Of a stretch of DNA of 24,904 nucleotides, positions 24,026-24,904 are shown one piece after another; position 1 is the first letter of the stretch, and each line of letters opens with the position of its first letter. This stretch comes from an uncultured Collinsella sp. (GTDB lineage Bacteria; Actinomycetota; Coriobacteriia; Coriobacteriales; Coriobacteriaceae), in assembly GCA_937934165.1 (NCBI GenBank), contig CALGZX010000088.1:1-24904 (forward strand), in the 5' to 3' direction. The notes under the pieces were generated by a model, which was not told where the DNA came from, searched no databases, and worked only from the letters and a program-made list of their open reading frames with translations. The position numbers and the translations under genes were made by a program.

Positions 24026-24904
24026 GCACGAATTATAAAGCCGATTTCCCGCTGCTCGCGCAGCGTGATGTCGCCTATCTCGACAGCGCCGCCACCGCCC
24101 AGCGCCCGCAGTGCGTGCTGGACGCGGAGCGGGAGTTCTATACGCGCCACAACGCCAATCCCCTGCGCGGGCTCTACCCGCTGAGCACCGAGGCGACCGA
24201 AGCGCTCGAGAGCGCCCGCGCCGCCGTCGCCCGCTTTCTCGGCGCGGCGCAGAGCGGGGAGCTCGTCTTCACCCGCAACACGACCGAGGGGCTGAACCTT
24301 GTGGCCTACAGCTACGGGCTCAGCCATGTCAAGGCGGGCGATGAGATCCTGATCTCCACGATGGAGCACCACAGCAACATCCTTCCATGGCAGATGGTCT
24401 GCCGTCAGACTGGCGCGCAGCTCAAATTCATGGAATGTGAGCCGGACGGCAGTCTGGACCTCAACAAGGTCGAAGCGCTCATCACGGCAAGGACAAGGGT
24501 CGTCGCACTGCAGCAGGTCTCGAACGTGCTCGGACGCGAATACCCCATCCGCGCGGTCGCGGAGCTGGCGCACCGCGTGGGTGCGGTGCTGGTGGTGGAC
24601 GGCGCGCAGAGCACGCCGCACCTGCCGGTCAACGTACAGGAGCTGGGTGCGGACTTCCTCGCCTTCTCCGGCCACAAGCTCTACGGGCCTATGGGCATCG
24701 GGGCGCTGTACGGGCGGCGCGAGCTTCTGGAGCAGATGCCGCCGTTTCTCACGGGCGGCGAGATGATCGAGTCCGTCACGCGCGAGGGCGCGGTGTTTGC
24801 CGAGGGAACCCCCGCTCAGGTGTTTGCGCATGCGGATGAGCTTAAATCAATCGGCTTGGGTGTTCCCGCTGCCCAGCGCATGGCGCTGGCGCTTGCGAAG
24901 GCAG
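24022..24904 (+). CDS. sufS: Cysteine desulfurase SufS, truncated and fused in frame to an EcfA C-terminus (partial)
   Basis: Residues 1-~260 are a PLP-dependent cysteine desulfurase supplying sulfur to SufBCD: Y-L-D-S-A-A-T-A-Q-R-P, T-R-N-T-T-E-G-L-N-L-V, M-E-H-H-S-N-I-L-P-W, V-D-G-A-Q-S-T-P-H and the PLP lysine K219 in F-S-G-H-K-L-Y-G-P. After G-G-E-M-I-E-S-V-T-R-E-G-A-V-F-A-E the expected H-K-F-E-A-G-T segment is missing. Instead the frame continues G-T-P-A-Q-V-F-A-H-A-D-E-L and on to I-G-L-G-V-P, which is the tail of an energy-coupling-factor ATPase. The catalytic-Cys loop and small domain are absent. The frame is open to the window end. It starts with ATG overlapping the sufD stop (ATGA). 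Confidence 0.85.
   Translation, partial: MSTNYKADFPLLAQRDVAYLDSAATAQRPQCVLDAEREFYTRHNANPLRGLYPLSTEATEALESARAAVARFLGAAQSGELVFTRNTTEGLNLVAYSYGLSHVKAGDEILISTMEHHSNILPWQMVCRQTGAQLKFMECEPDGSLDLNKVEALITARTRVVALQQVSNVLGREYPIRAVAELAHRVGAVLVVDGAQSTPHLPVNVQELGADFLAFSGHKLYGPMGIGALYGRRELLEQMPPFLTGGEMIESVTREGAVFAEGTPAQVFAHADELKSIGLGVPAAQRMALALAKA
24803..24904 (+). other. EcfA-like (ECF transporter ATPase) C-terminal fragment after the joint
   Basis: From about 24803 the translation E-G-T-P-A-Q-V-F-A-H-A-D-E-L-K then S-I-G-L-G-V-P-A-A-Q matches the end of energy-coupling-factor ATPases, which read G-T-P-x-x-V-F-x-x-x-x-E-L-x-x-I-G-L-x-V-P. None of the ATP-binding motifs are present because the upstream part is replaced by SufS. 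The codons (ATC, GGC, TTG, GGT, GTT) are more mixed than in the sufS part. Identification is from motif memory. Confidence 0.65.

Overview
The window looks like Coriobacteriia, most likely Collinsella. The evidence is a GC-rich codon style, a dense run of family-2 glycosyltransferases (several starting with TTG), an Rrf2 regulator divergent from a sufC-sufB operon, and an MPKTG-type sorting signal. This assignment is inferred from gene content and style, not from a marker gene. No rRNA, tRNA or CRISPR array was seen.

Positions 1-6879 are an accessory, lower-GC, scarred region beside a cell-envelope polysaccharide locus. The 3' end of a large glycosyltransferase gene occurs three times in the same orientation: a 378-bp remnant (508-885), a 215-bp remnant (3786-4000) and the intact gene (6876-9362). 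The first remnant still carries the last 107 bp of the convergent ATPase gene found beside the intact copy. Two cargo blocks lie between these repeats. Cargo A holds a frameshifted acyltransferase and an Orc1/Cdc6-like AAA ATPase. Cargo B holds a decayed membrane-protein fragment, a PBECR4-like nuclease-fold gene with a structured leader and an intrinsic terminator before its start codon, and, divergently, a DUF4869 gene overlapping by 1 bp a compact P-loop ATPase with a TOPRIM-like second half. Cargo B is the best candidate for an undescribed defence or toxin-antitoxin-like system.

Positions 6876-16219 are a polysaccharide biosynthesis cluster. Five minus-strand GT2 genes sit tightly packed (tandem-domain GT, GT, GT, GT, GT). 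Divergent from them are a plus-strand acyltransferase-3 membrane protein and a GlfT2-like glycosyltransferase. Together they would build and decorate a cell-wall or capsular glycan.

Positions 16244-20042 hold, on the minus strand, an AAA-ATPase-like/PD-(D/E)XK protein with an apparently degenerate nuclease part, and a secreted lysozyme-like protein with a long Ser/Asp- and Lys/Glu-rich stalk and a C-terminal MPKTG sorting signal. A strong intrinsic terminator separates them.

Positions 20181-24904 hold an Rrf2/IscR-type Fe-S regulator facing sufC-sufB-sufD-sufS. Two matched 31-bp dyads (TGGGACAA-N15-TTGTCCCA) lie between them and are probably its operators. From roughly 22.6 kb, inside sufB, the codon use changes to a Clostridia-like style through sufD and sufS. 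At about 24.8 kb sufS runs in frame into the C-terminus of an ECF-transporter ATPase (EcfA). This end of the window is either a mosaic of transferred DNA or, more likely, an assembly chimera.
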